DNA from: Adiantum capillus-veneris
Lineage: Eukaryota; Streptophyta; Polypodiopsida; Polypodiales; Pteridaceae
Length of the DNA stretch: 64,000 nt
Assembly: GCA_014529385.2 (NCBI GenBank)
Contig: CM043959.1
Span: 57,946,753-58,010,752 of the forward strand
Reading direction: 5' to 3'
In this document: positions 35,150 through 45,798 of the stretch, one piece after another
Layout of the letters: each line of letters begins with the position of its first letter
Position numbering within the stretch: position 1 is the first letter of the stretch
Program-made: the position numbers and the translations under genes
Notes under the pieces: generated by a model
What the model saw: the letters and a program-made list of their open reading frames with translations, nothing else
Databases searched by the model: none
Told to the model about the DNA's origin: nothing

Positions 35150-37835
35150 CTTAGATTTATTAATGTCAGGCCCACTCTATACTTTGATGGTCCTTAATAA
35201 GCACCTTTGGCTTAGTGCAACTTACCCCTTTTTGCCCTTGATCAGGTCTCCCAAAGGTTAGGAATCTGTGACTATTTTGGTCTGCGGGAACCAGTTCTAG
35301 GTTCTACTGCCCACAAGCTTTCTTCCTAGCTATACCTGACTCAATTTGGAGTTGTCTATCAAAAGTTAGAGCAGTTTTGGTGAACTACACTTGAAAGAGC
35401 ACTCAAACAGTTTTAGGATTAAGGATTTTTGCTTGTATCTTGACCAAATGTGACCCAAATTTGTTGAAACTTGGTCACTAGGCTTACTTTATGCTGGCAA
35501 ACACTTCTGTGAGCTCAGATGTAACTTTTGACCTTAGATCTAGCCTTGAGACATTATATGCGTATAAAGTCTATGTGCTCAAAATTTTGACAAAATTTGG
35601 TATGTAAGCTCTCCTGATGTCCTCTACCCACTACAAGCTTCAGTTTGTGAATTTAACCTTTATCTTGACAAGAGACATTATACGCGTATAGAATGAGGTG
35701 ACTTTTGTTCCACTGATTCCTTATCACTCAAGTAACTCTCAGCAAGTTTCAAAATTCAATCTGGATATTTTTTGAGAAAGTTAAGACCAATACAAGCCTG
35801 AATCTGTAGTTTTCTGTCTTTTGCTCTTTACAAGCTCAAATGAGCTCCAAATTCAATGAATTTTTGTCTAGGGACTTTTTTATGCTCTGGGACACTGAGG
35901 TATATTCAAATGTCTGGTTTGACCCAAATCTGACCTATGAGACTTTATGCACGTAGAAAGTCTTTTGGCTCAGAATTCACTTAGGTTTCTACCCAAGGTA
36001 CTTCTTGATGCATACAACAAGAATATGTGATTACAACAAATTTTGGATGTCACAATTGCTCAAAATCATCACTTTTTCACCTTTACCTTCTTGTATTTGT
36101 AAACATCTCTTTAATTGCAAAAGTATGTGTCCAAATGAGATGAAATTTTGCAAGCAAGCTTAACACATCATTTCCAACCCCCTATGTGGTTAAAATTGAA
36201 ATTTGACTTTCAGATCTGGCCTTGCGACATCATACACGTATAATGTCTATGTGCTCAGATTTGGCCCAAATTGGCCCAAATTTGGCTTTCAGATCTCGCC
36301 TTGAGACATCATACGCGTATAATGTCTATGTGCTCAGATTTGGCCCAAATTTGGTCTGTGAGCTTGTTTTGTTGTGCTTAACACCTTGGTCTGCTCAGAA
36401 CTCCATTTTGGTCTCTAAAAGTGCCCCTTATACATCATACGCGTATGATGTCTAACTGGTCAGAATGAAGTGAGTTTTACTCCAGAGGTTCCTCACAACA
36501 CTGGCAACTCATAGCAAGTTTCAAAATTGAATTTTGACACTTTTTGTGCAAGTTATGGCCAATACAAGCCTTCACTTGCCTAGATATGTCTTATGGTCTT
36601 TGGAAGCTCAACATTACTTCAAATTGGATAAAATTTGGCCTATATGCTCCCTGAATGCTGTAGATCACAAGGGTACACTCAATTGTAACTTTTGACCTCA
36701 AATCTGGCCTCTAAGATTACGCGCATGAAGTCTTTTTGCTCAGATTTTAGTTCGTTATGTTTCTACCAGAGGTGCCCCTTAGTGTGTAGAATAAGAATAT
36801 GTGCTCTTAGCAAATTTTTGATGTCAAAACCACACAAAATCATCAGTTTTCACAAGGAAATCCTCTGAAAGAGTAAAATCCCCTTAACTCTCAATCTATA
36901 TGTCCAAATGACATGAGATTTGGTGGGTGTGCTCAACACAACATGCAAAAGATGGGTATAATGTCAAAAATTCAAATTATTGCCAGAATCACCCTTGATA
37001 CATCATATGCGTATAAAGTCTGTTGATGAATTTTTTGGCCAAAATTCATACACATGCATCCCCATGTCTCTAGCACTGGTTTTTTATCATTTCTTACCAA
37101 TTTTCATGCAAAAATATGCTCAAAATCACAAGTTTTTCTTTTTTCCATTTTAGACACTCCGTCTTTTGTCTTTTGGGTGTCTAGAGTTTGTGAAAACTCT
37201 AGTCTCAATGTACAATTACAGGAAAACCTCCCTTCTAAACACACTGGTACAGTCAATTTTTTTTAGTTTTGGTCTCCAAACGCCCCTTGAGACATTATAC
37301 GCATATAATATCCCAGTTTATAGAATTGTATTTTTCTTTACAGAACCCTTGCACATGCCCTCTTATATTCACAACATCAATCAGTCATGAAAAATTATCA
37401 ACAAAAAGCTATTTATTGCAATTTTTCCACAAAAGCAGACTTTTCAAAGATTGTGAATGGAAACAAGCACTTAGCAAATAATTCAATGATGAATAGCTCT
37501 AGATCAAAATCAAATCACTTACCTAAAGCTACTCCTACAAATCATATGTGGTTTTGCATCTATGAGCAGAACAACGTTTCAATGCCACATACGGACTAAC
37601 AAACACTTTTATTACCTCACAAACCACTCAACCACCACAACAACTACTCTAATCTACAAATCCTTACTAAATCTACCTAATCGCTAAGCCTCGGCAAGAC
37701 ACATGCTCCTGGCTATCCACTTGATCTCCAAATAACCTCTAAGAAATCCACTTAGGAAAAGTGATTTCTTTAGCCGAAACTAAAGCAAGCAACCATCACA
37801 CAAGTGTTAGTAGGAATACCTACCTAAGTCCTTGT
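35150..37835 (-). repeat. Element A leader with about 288-bp tandem repeats, each carrying a palindrome
   Basis: Variants of GACATNATACGCGTATAATGTC occur at about 35548, 35672, 35938, 36226, 36304, 36432, 36714, 36999 and 37290. Most steps are 266-291 bp. The copy at 36432-36451 is a perfect 20-bp palindrome, ACATCATACGCGTATGATGT. Text around the palindromes (GTGCTCAGATTTGGCCC, TTTGACCTCAGATCTGGCC) repeats too. Tandem repeats in untranslated regions are known for Tat/Ogre-type elements. Confidence 0.8.
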
Positions 37836-37855
37836 GTCCCCGACAGCAGCGCGAA
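37836..37855 (-). promoter_or_regulatory. Primer-binding site of element A (tRNA-Asp type)
   Basis: On the minus strand the LTR end CAACA is followed by TTCGCGCTGCTGTCGGGGAC, a degraded form of the plant Tat/Athila site TTGGCGCCGTTGCCGGGGA. Confidence 0.7.
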
Positions 37856-38789
37856 TGTTGCGGGAGAAAATCACACCACCCATAAAGTGTATGCAACACA
37901 ACCTAGATCAACATAATGTCAATCGAGGACACATATGACATGATAGGCACAAAGAGAAAATCTCTTTAGCTTGTCAGGCTGAAACCATCCTACACATACA
38001 GCACTCTGGAAGGCCAACTAAATCAAAACCTAGAATCTCACTACTCTCAACTACACCACCTAGCCACATACACACAACGGAAGGAGACTCACTAAATCAT
38101 ACTAGAATCATACGAAACTTATGGAGCACCATCCCCTCACTAGGATACATTTGTCCCTAAGCCTCTTTTACACTCAAAACCCCAGCTCTAAACCCATCTT
38201 CAAAAACGTGTATAAAGACAGAGCCGAATTCTGAAAGTGCTTGAACCTGAAATCCACGAGTACCTTTACACAGCTTATGTCACTACGATTCTAAGGACTA
38301 CTTGCACGAAGAAAACAGACATTGTTTGATATACTTACGACCACAAGTAGCTCGTAGATGCACGAGCGTGTATGCTCCATTCCATGAGGAACGCTTTGCG
38401 TTGTCACGTAGCTCTTGCTGAGGCTAGAACAATGGTGCAGTCGGATCTGCAATGTGATGAACGAGCGGGGAGTAGCACCAGGATGAAGCTAACGCTCATT
38501 CTCTTCCTCTCTCTCACACAGTCGACGGCAAACCTGAAGACTTATGATTATGATAAAAGTTATCTTTAGAAAATGACCTAGGTACCTTATATACTAAGGT
38601 CGTTAAACCTAAGATAGATTTTGAGGGGTCAAATGGCTTTGTATTTACAATTTGGAAGTGCCATCTCACCCCCACTTCTGCTACTAGACTGCCTACTTAT
38701 TACAAGTGATTTTTATTAACCATAATCCGCAGCATTCCATAACTCTCAGAGAATAAGGCTTTGATGAGTTATGTCGTGTTGTTGACCCA
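37856..38789 (-). mobile_element. 5' LTR of element A
   Basis: 934 bp. In element sense it starts TGGGTCAACAACACG and ends CTCCCGCAACA. It matches the element B LTR but lacks B's 115-bp duplication. Confidence 0.85.
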
Positions 38790-39781
38790 GCCATCAGCAA
38801 TCAAGCTCGAGAGATGTTTGTGCAAAATCAATCCATATCTACAAACATACAACGAGGTATGCGGCTTTGGACATCTTTGTAGATACCTAATCCAATGAGA
38901 GGAGGGCTTAATACTTTACCCAATGCTCCTACTTTCAATTATTTTGTAACAATGCTTTGGATCTCTCTAAATAAGGCTGCCTCAAGGCTTATAGAGACAA
39001 ATGAGCAATTTCCTCCTATCACAAAGCTCATGGATGACATGCAAATCTTAAATGTGAAGGTATGGTACTGTTAGGTTGTAAGTAGTTTGAGCTTAAAATT
39101 GTGTATTTATTTTTCCCTTCTATTTGTGCAGCCACCATTGTAGGAGGAGGCTTTTTCATGTGGATGGACAAAGATAACAAATGCAAAGCTAGTGGTTGAC
39201 TATACCTACTACAACCCAAAAAAGACTATTAGGGTAAGCATTTGACAATATAAATAGGGAGATCTATTGCTATTATGGTAATCTAACACACTAAAATTTC
39301 TTTGCTAGATCAATAGGAATTGCTACACCAAAAACCATGTTTGGTGGGTTAGGGAAAAGTTGATTAGATATATGGTTAGTGCCCAAATAGCACTACCCAC
39401 AACACCCAAGCCCCCAAAGGGCCAAAGAAGCCAACGGAAGAGGCCAGTCACAATAGAGGTCAAGGAGGATCCACTCAAAAGACAAAAGGCACATGTTCCA
39501 AAGGAGGAGAAGCCAAAGAAGTAAAATAAGCCCAAAGAGATTCCAAAGAAGGCAAAGAAGTCTGTTGCCCCCAGAAAGATCCCCAGAAAAGCACAAACAC
39601 ATGCCAAAGAGGAGCAGAAGAAGCCCAAGGAGGAGCAAAAGAGGCTCAAGGAGACAAAGCCTAAGGAGGGCAAGCAGACATAAGAAGAGCCCAAAACACC
39701 AAGGAAGAGCCTAAGAAAAATAGAGGAAGCTATCACAAGAAAGAGTCCTAGGACTCCGACTACTCCCAAAAGTGTTTTGTG
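38790..39781 (+). pseudogene. Gene X1: three-exon relic with a Lys/Pro-rich tail
   Basis: Exon a (38790-39059; AISNQAREMFVQNQS... to MDDMQILNVK) starts exactly at the element A LTR edge, so the 5' part has been cut off. Donor GTATGG at 39060; acceptor TTTGTGCAG before 39131. Exon b (39131-39233; CGWTKITNAKLVVDYTYYN) ends at GTAAGC. Acceptor TTGCTAG before 39309. Exon c runs to a TGA at 39779-39781. All joins keep phase 0. The last 130 residues are histone-H1-like in composition (KKPKEEQKRLKETKPKEGK) but no globular H1 domain is visible. In-frame stops: one in exon a, one in exon b, two in exon c. Family not recognised. Confidence 0.55.
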
Positions 39782-39914
39782 AAGTAGAATTTTGTAAATA
39801 GCAAAGCACTACATATTCTACCTGACATACTATCTACTTGAGAGTATTTTTTAAAGAGAAAACATTACATACTCTCTACTTGAGAGCATTTTGTAAGGAG
39901 AAAACATTTTATAC

Positions 39915-40491
39915 TCATATTGTTTTGTAAAGAGTTGAAGGTTTTCCCATCTTGTAGAGGTATTGGTTCAAGAAATTTTTGAATCTGTACCTTAACATAC
40001 TCAAGATGATCATATCCTTGTCCATAAGTGTGACCCTGTGAGAGTGGGTTGCACACATGTATGCATCTTGGAAGAGCTCAATTAAAAAGTCTTCTACAGC
40101 CTCTTGTATACATGCCAAGGCACCTCTTTTCCATCTCATATTAGTCTTAAATTTCTCTGCTATTTGCCTACAGACCCTTGGGAAAGGATGCCTTGGAATT
40201 GCAATTGCCAGAGCCTTATGTGCTCTCCTTATCTTCCTCAAGCATCTCACCTTCTGAGAGAATATCCTTTTCTTTACAGGTGGGAGTTTCATACCAACTC
40301 CCTTTTTGGCATGATGCTTGAAGGATGCAACTCCCTTATCTCCTTGTGAGCTTTCATTTTTGTCCACCTTTGTTCCCCTTTGAGCTATCACATTTTTCTG
40401 TTGGTTTGAAATCAGTTGGTGTTCCCTTGGCGTGTCCTTGTTTGTAAATTTCTCTAAGAACCTTACTTGCAGTTTGTTTGGTCCTTGCCAT
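39915..40491 (-). pseudogene. H3-1: divergent histone H3-like gene
   Basis: The N-terminus at 40491 reads MARTKQTASK, almost the canonical H3 tail (R2, T3, K4 and K9 kept, R8 changed to Ser). One frameshift in an A-run near 40385 leads into a frame (from about 40391) with a long tail and then a full H3 fold. The fold has HPFPRVCRQIAEKFKTNMRW for alpha-1 and loop 1, ALACIQEAVEDFLIELFQDA for alpha-2, and HRVTLMDKDMIILSMLRYRF for loop 2 and alpha-3. Loop 1 has canonical length. The tail before the fold is about 100 residues, against about 63 in H3. A C-terminal extension of about 20 residues follows. A CTTTTAG acceptor-like site lies just upstream of the ATG. The role would be a variant nucleosome subunit if restored; activity is unknown. 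Confidence 0.8.
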
Positions 40492-40617
40492 ATCTATAGA
40501 TTAGACCTAAAAGGAGAAAAACTTATGGACACAGAGTCACCATAGTTTTTCTTCAACAATGTATCTTAGACCTCTTCATCTTCAAATGGACACATTCTAA
40601 TAATATTGCTCCAAAAT

Positions 40618-41400
40618 AAGACGTGTCTTCTCTATGCAAAAGTAGTGTAGCCGATATATCAGCCTATAGTATTTTCGCATTGAGAGGACACATTCAAGTA
40701 AATTTATAAAAGTATCTCTAATGAATATATAAAGGCATACAGATACATTGACTTTCCTTGACACACTATGTTAGACCTCCTTATTAAGTTCAAAAGTCCA
40801 CAATCTAAAAGATGAAAATTGTGTCCCCTCTATGCGAAAATGGTGTGGCCAGTCTGACTACTCTATTTTTTCATAGAGAGGACACTACCCACCAAAAAAT
40901 ATTTAAAAAAACACTTATGTCATCTCTATGTGAAATCAGTGTAATCAGACATACGTCTAGCTCCACTATTTTCACATAAGGAAGACACATCTTTTAAAAA
41001 AAATTCAAAATAGCTCAAATATTCTTCCTATGCAAAAACAATGTTTTCAGACATGTGTCCAACTACTCTATTTTTGCATAGAGAAGACAGTACCAGAAAA
41101 TGTCAAAAAAAAAAAACATAATGTCATCTCTATGCAATAATAGTGTAGTCGGACATTGGTGCGACTACTCTATATTTGCATAGAGAGGACACTTCCAAAA
41201 AATGTTGAAAAAAACACTTTGTGTCGTCACTACCCAAAATTAGTGTATTCGGACATATGTCCGGCTACAATATTTTTGCATAAGGAACACACATCTTTTG
41301 AAAAAATCTTAAAGAAGCTCTTATGTCGTCCCTATGAAAAAACAGTGTATTCGGACATGTGTCCAAGGCTACACTGTTTTCACATAGCGACGACACGGTC
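40618..41400. repeat. Palindrome array 1a (seven units)
   Basis: Seven imperfect inverted repeats of about 65-72 bp, starting near 40618, 40827, 40918, 41025, 41122, 41219 and 41322. Units two to seven step by about 91-107 bp. Each reads outward-in as GTCNTCTCTATG-CAAAAATAGTGTA-TCGGAC, then a short centre, then the reverse complement ending CATAGAGAGGACAC. A-rich spacers (CCAAAAAATGTTGAAAAAAAC) recur too. Arms are more alike than centres. Confidence 0.9.
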
Positions 41401-41926
41401 TGAGTTTATCAATATTTCTAAGAAAAGAATTTATATTAAAACACATTACCTTATAATCTGAATCCAACTATTTGAATTGAAGAAGCGAGGAGAAATTTGA
41501 AAAAAACGTGAAGGCTTGATTGATCAAATATGTGAAGCGAGAGAAGAAGGGCTGATGTAAGTCAACCTTGAATCGACTTTGTGGATCAATGTGGAGTCTA
41601 CAATGGAGCTAATAGAAAACTATTTGCACATATCTTGTTTAAGTGTGAGCTCCTCTATATATAGGTGTACACAACTACCAAGGTAAATTTTCATGGATTT
41701 GACCGTTGGGCATGTGTCCCAAGATGCGTGATTGGCATGATGAGATTCTATTTATAGCTCTACAAGGGTCTATATATAACATTTTAAGATCAATCCATCG
41801 TATTTTGTGAAAGTCTTTTGTACACATTTCAAAGCTAAAGAGCTCAAAACGTTCCTAAGAAAACATAAAGGTAACCATTTTAATTTGTATTTTTTTGGTA
41901 AAGTTTTTTTGTCTTTGTGTTTTATG
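41401..41926. other. AT-rich gap between the two palindrome blocks
   Basis: No palindrome unit, no supported ORF. Confidence 0.5.
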
Positions 41927-42536
41927 TCGTCTCTATGCAAAAAAAGAACACTCGGACAACTGTTCGAGTGCTCTATTTTTGCATAGCAAAGACACAACAT
42001 GTTGTGTCACCCATATGCAAAAATAGAACACTCGGACACTCGTCCAGGTGCTCAATTTTTTCGTAGTGAAGACACAAAGCCATGTTGTCATCCGTATACA
42101 AAAATAGAGCACCCGGACAACAGTCTAAGTGCTCTATTTTTGCATAGTGAAGACACAAAGTCATGTTGTTGCCTGTATGCAAAAATGGAGCACCTAGACG
42201 CTCGTCTAAGTGCTCTATTTTTGCATAGCAAAGACACAATGTTAAAAATAGGAAGTATATTTTTTATTAGATGTGCTATCGTCTGTATGCAAAAATAGAG
42301 TACTCGGACGGTCGTTCGAGTGCTCTATTTTTGCATACAGGCAACAACATGACTTTGTGTCTTCACTATGCAAAAATAGAGCACCCAAACGGCCGTCAAG
42401 TGCTCTATTTTTGCATGGAAAAGACACAGTGTTAGAAATAAGAAGTATATATTTTTTAAGATGTGGGTCACCCGTATGCAAAAATAGAACACTCAAATAG
42501 CCTTCCATGTGCCCTATTTTTGCATAGGGATGACAT
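41927..42536. repeat. Palindrome array 1b (seven units)
   Basis: Seven more units near 41927, 42003, 42083, 42165, 42278, 42358 and 42462, with arms TATGCAAAAATAGAGCAC and GTGCTCTATTTTTGCATA around centres of CGGAC-type sequence. Spacing is 76-113 bp. A spacer containing GGAAGTATATTTTTTA recurs at 42250 and 42440. ORFs called here on both strands are only translations of the palindromes. Confidence 0.92.
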
Positions 42537-42653
42537 ATGACTATGGTTGTTTAAGGATGAGCAGGACCGATAATTTTTTAAAGTATATGACATTTTAAAA
42601 TTTTTTTTTTCTTGTACAAAAAAGGCTACTAACAGACATGTGATGATAGGTTA

Positions 42654-43110
42654 ATGGAGCTACTATACCAAGTCAAGCAATTGTCTAAGTTTTTCTATAC
42701 AAAAGAATTCTTTAATGTTCCTTTTGATCTGGAAAGTTTTTTGGAAGGGTTTAACAATGAAGTTCTTGACCATCAAAAGGTTTTTTCTGACCTTACTAGG
42801 GAGCAAAAGCTTGACAATTTTGTACACTTTAATGATAATTTTATAGCATGCAATTTAGCACCAAGCACAAGCTCCAAGAAGTTGGGACTACTCCAATATG
42901 ATTAAAAGAAGGTCCATAATCCCTATCAGTGGCAAGGAAGGCATGGTTGCAAGCTTGTGATTAAACATATAGAATTTTTATTCTTATTCTAGTAGAGGAA
43001 GGAGAGCCCAAATCTCTACAAAATACAGTAGTTGTGAATGTCCAAGATGTGGAGGAAACACCTGAAGATTTCGAAGCGGAAATGGAGAGGCATGAAATTT
43101 ATTGCTTCTT
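42654..43110 (+). pseudogene. Gene Y1: two-exon relic
   Basis: Exon 1 (MELLYQVKQLSKFFYTKEFF... LGLLQYD, a stop at 42903, then KLVIKHIEFLFLF) ends near 42990. Exon 2 follows a TTATTCTAG acceptor and is acidic: EEGEPKSLQNTVVVNVQDVEETPEDFEAEM. The layout (hydrophobic end of exon 1, acidic exon 2 starting with an E/D-G-E motif) matches gene Y2 at 48.6 kb, so I treat them as paralogues. Family unknown. It sits just beyond palindrome array 1 and points away from H3-1. Confidence 0.45.
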
Positions 43111-44010
43111 GCATATTTCGAACCTCTTCTTGAGTCTGATTGTAGCGCTATGTCATTTCGTTAATGTGAGCCTATTCGAACTCCTCCGCTCTTGCCCCTT
43201 CCTCTCTTATATGTATGTTTACCAAGATTATAATATGTTGGATGGCCATTACAGAAAAATGTCGCACATTGTTGGGGGTGTAGTTATGTAATTGAAGTTC
43301 CTGTAGAAGCGTGATAATAGGAAAGTAAGTAAAGATGTTGCTTCTTTTAATACAAACGTTGCAGCAAACAAAAAATGAAACAGCACGATTACTTACGTTT
43401 GGTACATTCAAAATTTGGCTGAGGAGCAAAAAGGCATTCGAACAAGTTCGTCAGTCACAGCTATAGTCATCAACCTACGTGGGCATGGTTACCGGTTCGT
43501 GCCAGATGGTATTCCCTAGATCATGTTCTAACAAAACATTCTCTACACAATATACAAGTTTTTTCGCGGCACTACATACGTAACGACTTGAGTCAGTAAC
43601 ACATTACAAAGAGACACTACTTCCAAATGTACCCAGATGTGCCTTACATTTTTACACGACCGTGAAATACCTTGCTTTGCCCGGAGTTTGCATAGTAGAC
43701 AATCTTATCTTCAATGTCAAATAACAACAGATGAGGAGAAAGATCCTAAATCCAATATGGTTTTTACAAGGCGAGAAGAAACTCATGATTGAGTTGTATG
43801 CAGTGACCAAAAAGCGCGCTAGATCAAAATTGACTCTGCTAAACCAGCCCATGAAAGCCAAAAAGGAAACTCCATTGTCTTTTAGCATAGGCAATATCAG
43901 CGGATCTATTACGCATATTTTATTTTGAACCTCAGCGGGCAGAAGCGAGATAGTGTGTCTAACATGAATCAATGGCAAAGATTAGACTTAAGATACTTTA
44001 GCGGGCTGTC
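43111..44010. other. No supported gene
   Basis: A possible extra exon at 43730 (after AACAACAG; EEKDPKSNMVFTRREE in one frame) could belong to Y1, but support is weak. Otherwise nothing seen. Confidence 0.35.
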
Positions 44011-44026
44011 ACTACCACAAACCCAT

Positions 44027-44275
44027 GAGTCAATACCAAACGACTAGGGCAGCTATTGAATTCCATAAGCCACTGACTCGCTTGGTATTGATCCATGTCT
44101 TAGCGGTAGTGAGCCATCTAATGAACCAAGCATGACTAATAAAGAAAAACTTGAGACGTAACACAACAACGTTGACGACTACTACAACGACATGGGTCAA
44201 TACCAAGCGAGTGGTATCACTATCCAATTCCATAAGACACTCACTTGCTTTGATAGTGAGCCATTTAATGAACCA
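44027..44275. repeat. Two palindromes of the ACCAAGCGA family
   Basis: Units at 44031-44095 and 44192-44262 have arms GTCAATACCAAGCGA and its reverse complement, with centres containing TTGAATTCCATAAG or CCAATTCCATAAG. The flank TAGTGAGCCATNTAATGAACCAA follows each, giving a period of about 163 bp. Confidence 0.85.
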
Positions 44276-44458
44276 ACTAACTTATAAAGAGCTTAAGAAG
44301 TACCACAAAGAAATGGTGACGACTGCATCCGTTGTGTTGGAGTTGGAGAAACTACGCATGCACAGGAAGTCTTGTTGATCAAGGTTGAAAATGTAAGCCT
44401 CCTCTGACCTTCTAGGCAATAGTATCTGTGCATGCAGAGGCGTTGGCCTAATTAAAAC

Positions 44459-44926
44459 TTACAACTCCTCTTCGTTCTCTTCATTGATTTGCTCTAAAAT
44501 AATCAACTCATCTGATAAAGGCTCCTCGTTGGATGGCCCTTGTGAAGCAGAGCCTTTCCCTTGCCTTTCTTGAGCTTTATCCGTGGCTGCCCTAGGCTCC
44601 TCCCTAACAGGCACAGGGTCCTCCCTAACAGGCAAGGGCTCCTCCCTTACACACACAGGATCCTCCCTTACAGGCACAGGCTTCGGATCCTCCATGTCTT
44701 GCTCATTTTTTTTCATAATTGGTTCCTCCATAAATGTCTCTGTTTCTTCAATGACCGCCTCAGGGTCCACCCTAGACTGCTCATGCCCCTCATTAGCCTG
44801 CCCATCTGTAACATTCCTCTCGACCCGTGATCGTATCCTTCTACTGTTTAATCAAGCCCTAGAAGGCTCTGTCTGTCGTGCACGAGGATGGAGAGGAGGG
44901 ATGTTAAGAATATCCATTGTTTTCAT
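44459..44926 (-). pseudogene. Acidic repeat-rich ORF overlapping the end of H3-2
   Basis: It starts at ATG 44926 (MKTMDILNIPPLHPRAR), inside the last codons of H3-2 and in another frame. It has one TGA near 44850 where CGA (Arg) is likely, then runs to a TAA at 44459. The middle repeats PVREDP/PVREEP units four or five times; the end is strongly acidic (EQINEENEEEL). Charged, low-complexity proteins of this kind are often histone-binding, but that is only an idea here. It could also be a downstream exon of H3-2. Confidence 0.5.
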
Positions 44927-45329
44927 ATCTTAGATAGGTACTGGCTGGAAGCAGCCCATCATAGCAGAAGCGTAGCCTCCGAAGAGTGTCAAAATCCCGT
45001 GGCATGATATTAAAGTGGTGTGCATAGGCAACCAATATATATCCATTGCTGAAGAATTCAACGAGGTAGTCTTCTGCAATTTCTTGCATGCAGAGAAGTG
45101 CACTGCTGGCCCATCCTATGCCGACTCTGCACTGCTAGCAAGTCTCTCGCACTACTCGCTGGAAAGGAAGACATAGAATGGCCGGTTGCACGTGTCGTTC
45201 GATTCTTTGAAGCTCTTGTGGTACACCTTTGTGTGCCTCATATTGGCGTCTTCTTGCTTGAGCATTCAAAGAGTCACCTATTGCCCTTCTAGGCATGGCC
45301 TTTGCATGAGGCATCTCTACAAATAGCAT
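44904..45329 (-). pseudogene. H3-2: second histone H3-like gene, one in-frame stop
   Basis: The reading frame runs from 45329 to 44904 with a single TAG at 45135-45137. Before the stop is ERHVQPAILCLPFQRVVRE, nearly the H3 LPFQRLVRE motif. After it, in register and with the same number of residues as H3, come SSALLCMQEIAEDYLVEFF (alpha-2) and HHFNIMPRDFDTLRRLRF (loop 2, alpha-3). The stop falls where H3 has the end of alpha-1. No MARTKQTA start was found. A TATTTGTAG acceptor-like site precedes the first codons, so an upstream exon is possible. It is as divergent from H3-1 as from canonical H3. Confidence 0.75.
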
Positions 45330-45369
45330 AACAAAAATGACATGTCATTTGCTGCACAAGGGACTTAAG

Positions 45370-45798
45370 ATTTCTAGGGTCAGCGCAAAGCAAAGAAGTG
45401 CACCAAATACGGTTGTATTGCCTCTACTCGCTTGGTACTAACCTCAGAAAAGGTCAGTGCCAAGCGAATAGGTGCAACAAACAGAGTTTACCTTCCCTTA
45501 TTCCCTTGGTACTGACCTCAGAAAAGTGTAATAGCAAACATCATTTATATTTTCTGAGGTTAGTACCAAGCGAACAGGTGCATAGAACAGAGTTTGCCTT
45601 CCCTTATGCGCTTGGTACTGACCTTAGAAAAGTGTAATAGCAAACATTATTTATATTTTTTGAGGTCAATACCAAGCAAACACGTGCATCGAACAGAGTT
45701 TGCCTTCTCTTATTCCCTTGGTACTGACCTCAAAAAAGTGTAATAGCAAACATCATTTATATTTTTGAGGTCAGTACCAAGCGAACAGGTTCAACAAA
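45370..45798. repeat. Palindrome array 2a (ACCAAGCGAA family)
   Basis: Units near 45378, 45455, 45556, 45661 and half a unit at 45767. Each has arms GAGGTCAGTACCAAGCGAA and TTCGCTTGGTACTGACCTC around a conserved centre (CAGGTGCA then AACAGAGTTTGCCTTCCC). Spacers contain GTGTAATAGCAAACATCATT. Steps are about 77-106 bp. Confidence 0.92.

Larger units (their letters stand above)
33426..38789 (-). mobile_element. Element A, 5' half of a Tat/Athila-like Ty3/gypsy element
   Basis: On the minus strand: LTR (38789-37856), primer site, a 2.7-kb leader with tandem repeats, gag, then a break at about 33426 before protease. LTR, primer site and leader all match element B at 61755-64000 in reverse orientation, which defines the LTR ends. 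The LTR start cuts into an exon of gene X1. Confidence 0.82.

Noticed and set aside
39915-40491. Calling H3-1 a centromeric CENH3
   Set aside because: Loop 1 has the canonical H3 length and the tail starts MARTKQTA; no CENH3-specific insertion is visible.
41770-42508. Cys/His-rich ORFs on both strands
   Set aside because: They read through the palindrome array; their repeats mirror the DNA palindromes, and both strands give similar peptides.
40618-42536. CRISPR-like array
   Set aside because: Units are palindromes with variable spacing and no unique equal-length spacers, in a plant-like setting with no cas genes.
43652-43978. 108-codon minus ORF
   Set aside because: No motif, overlaps a better but still weak plus-strand exon candidate.
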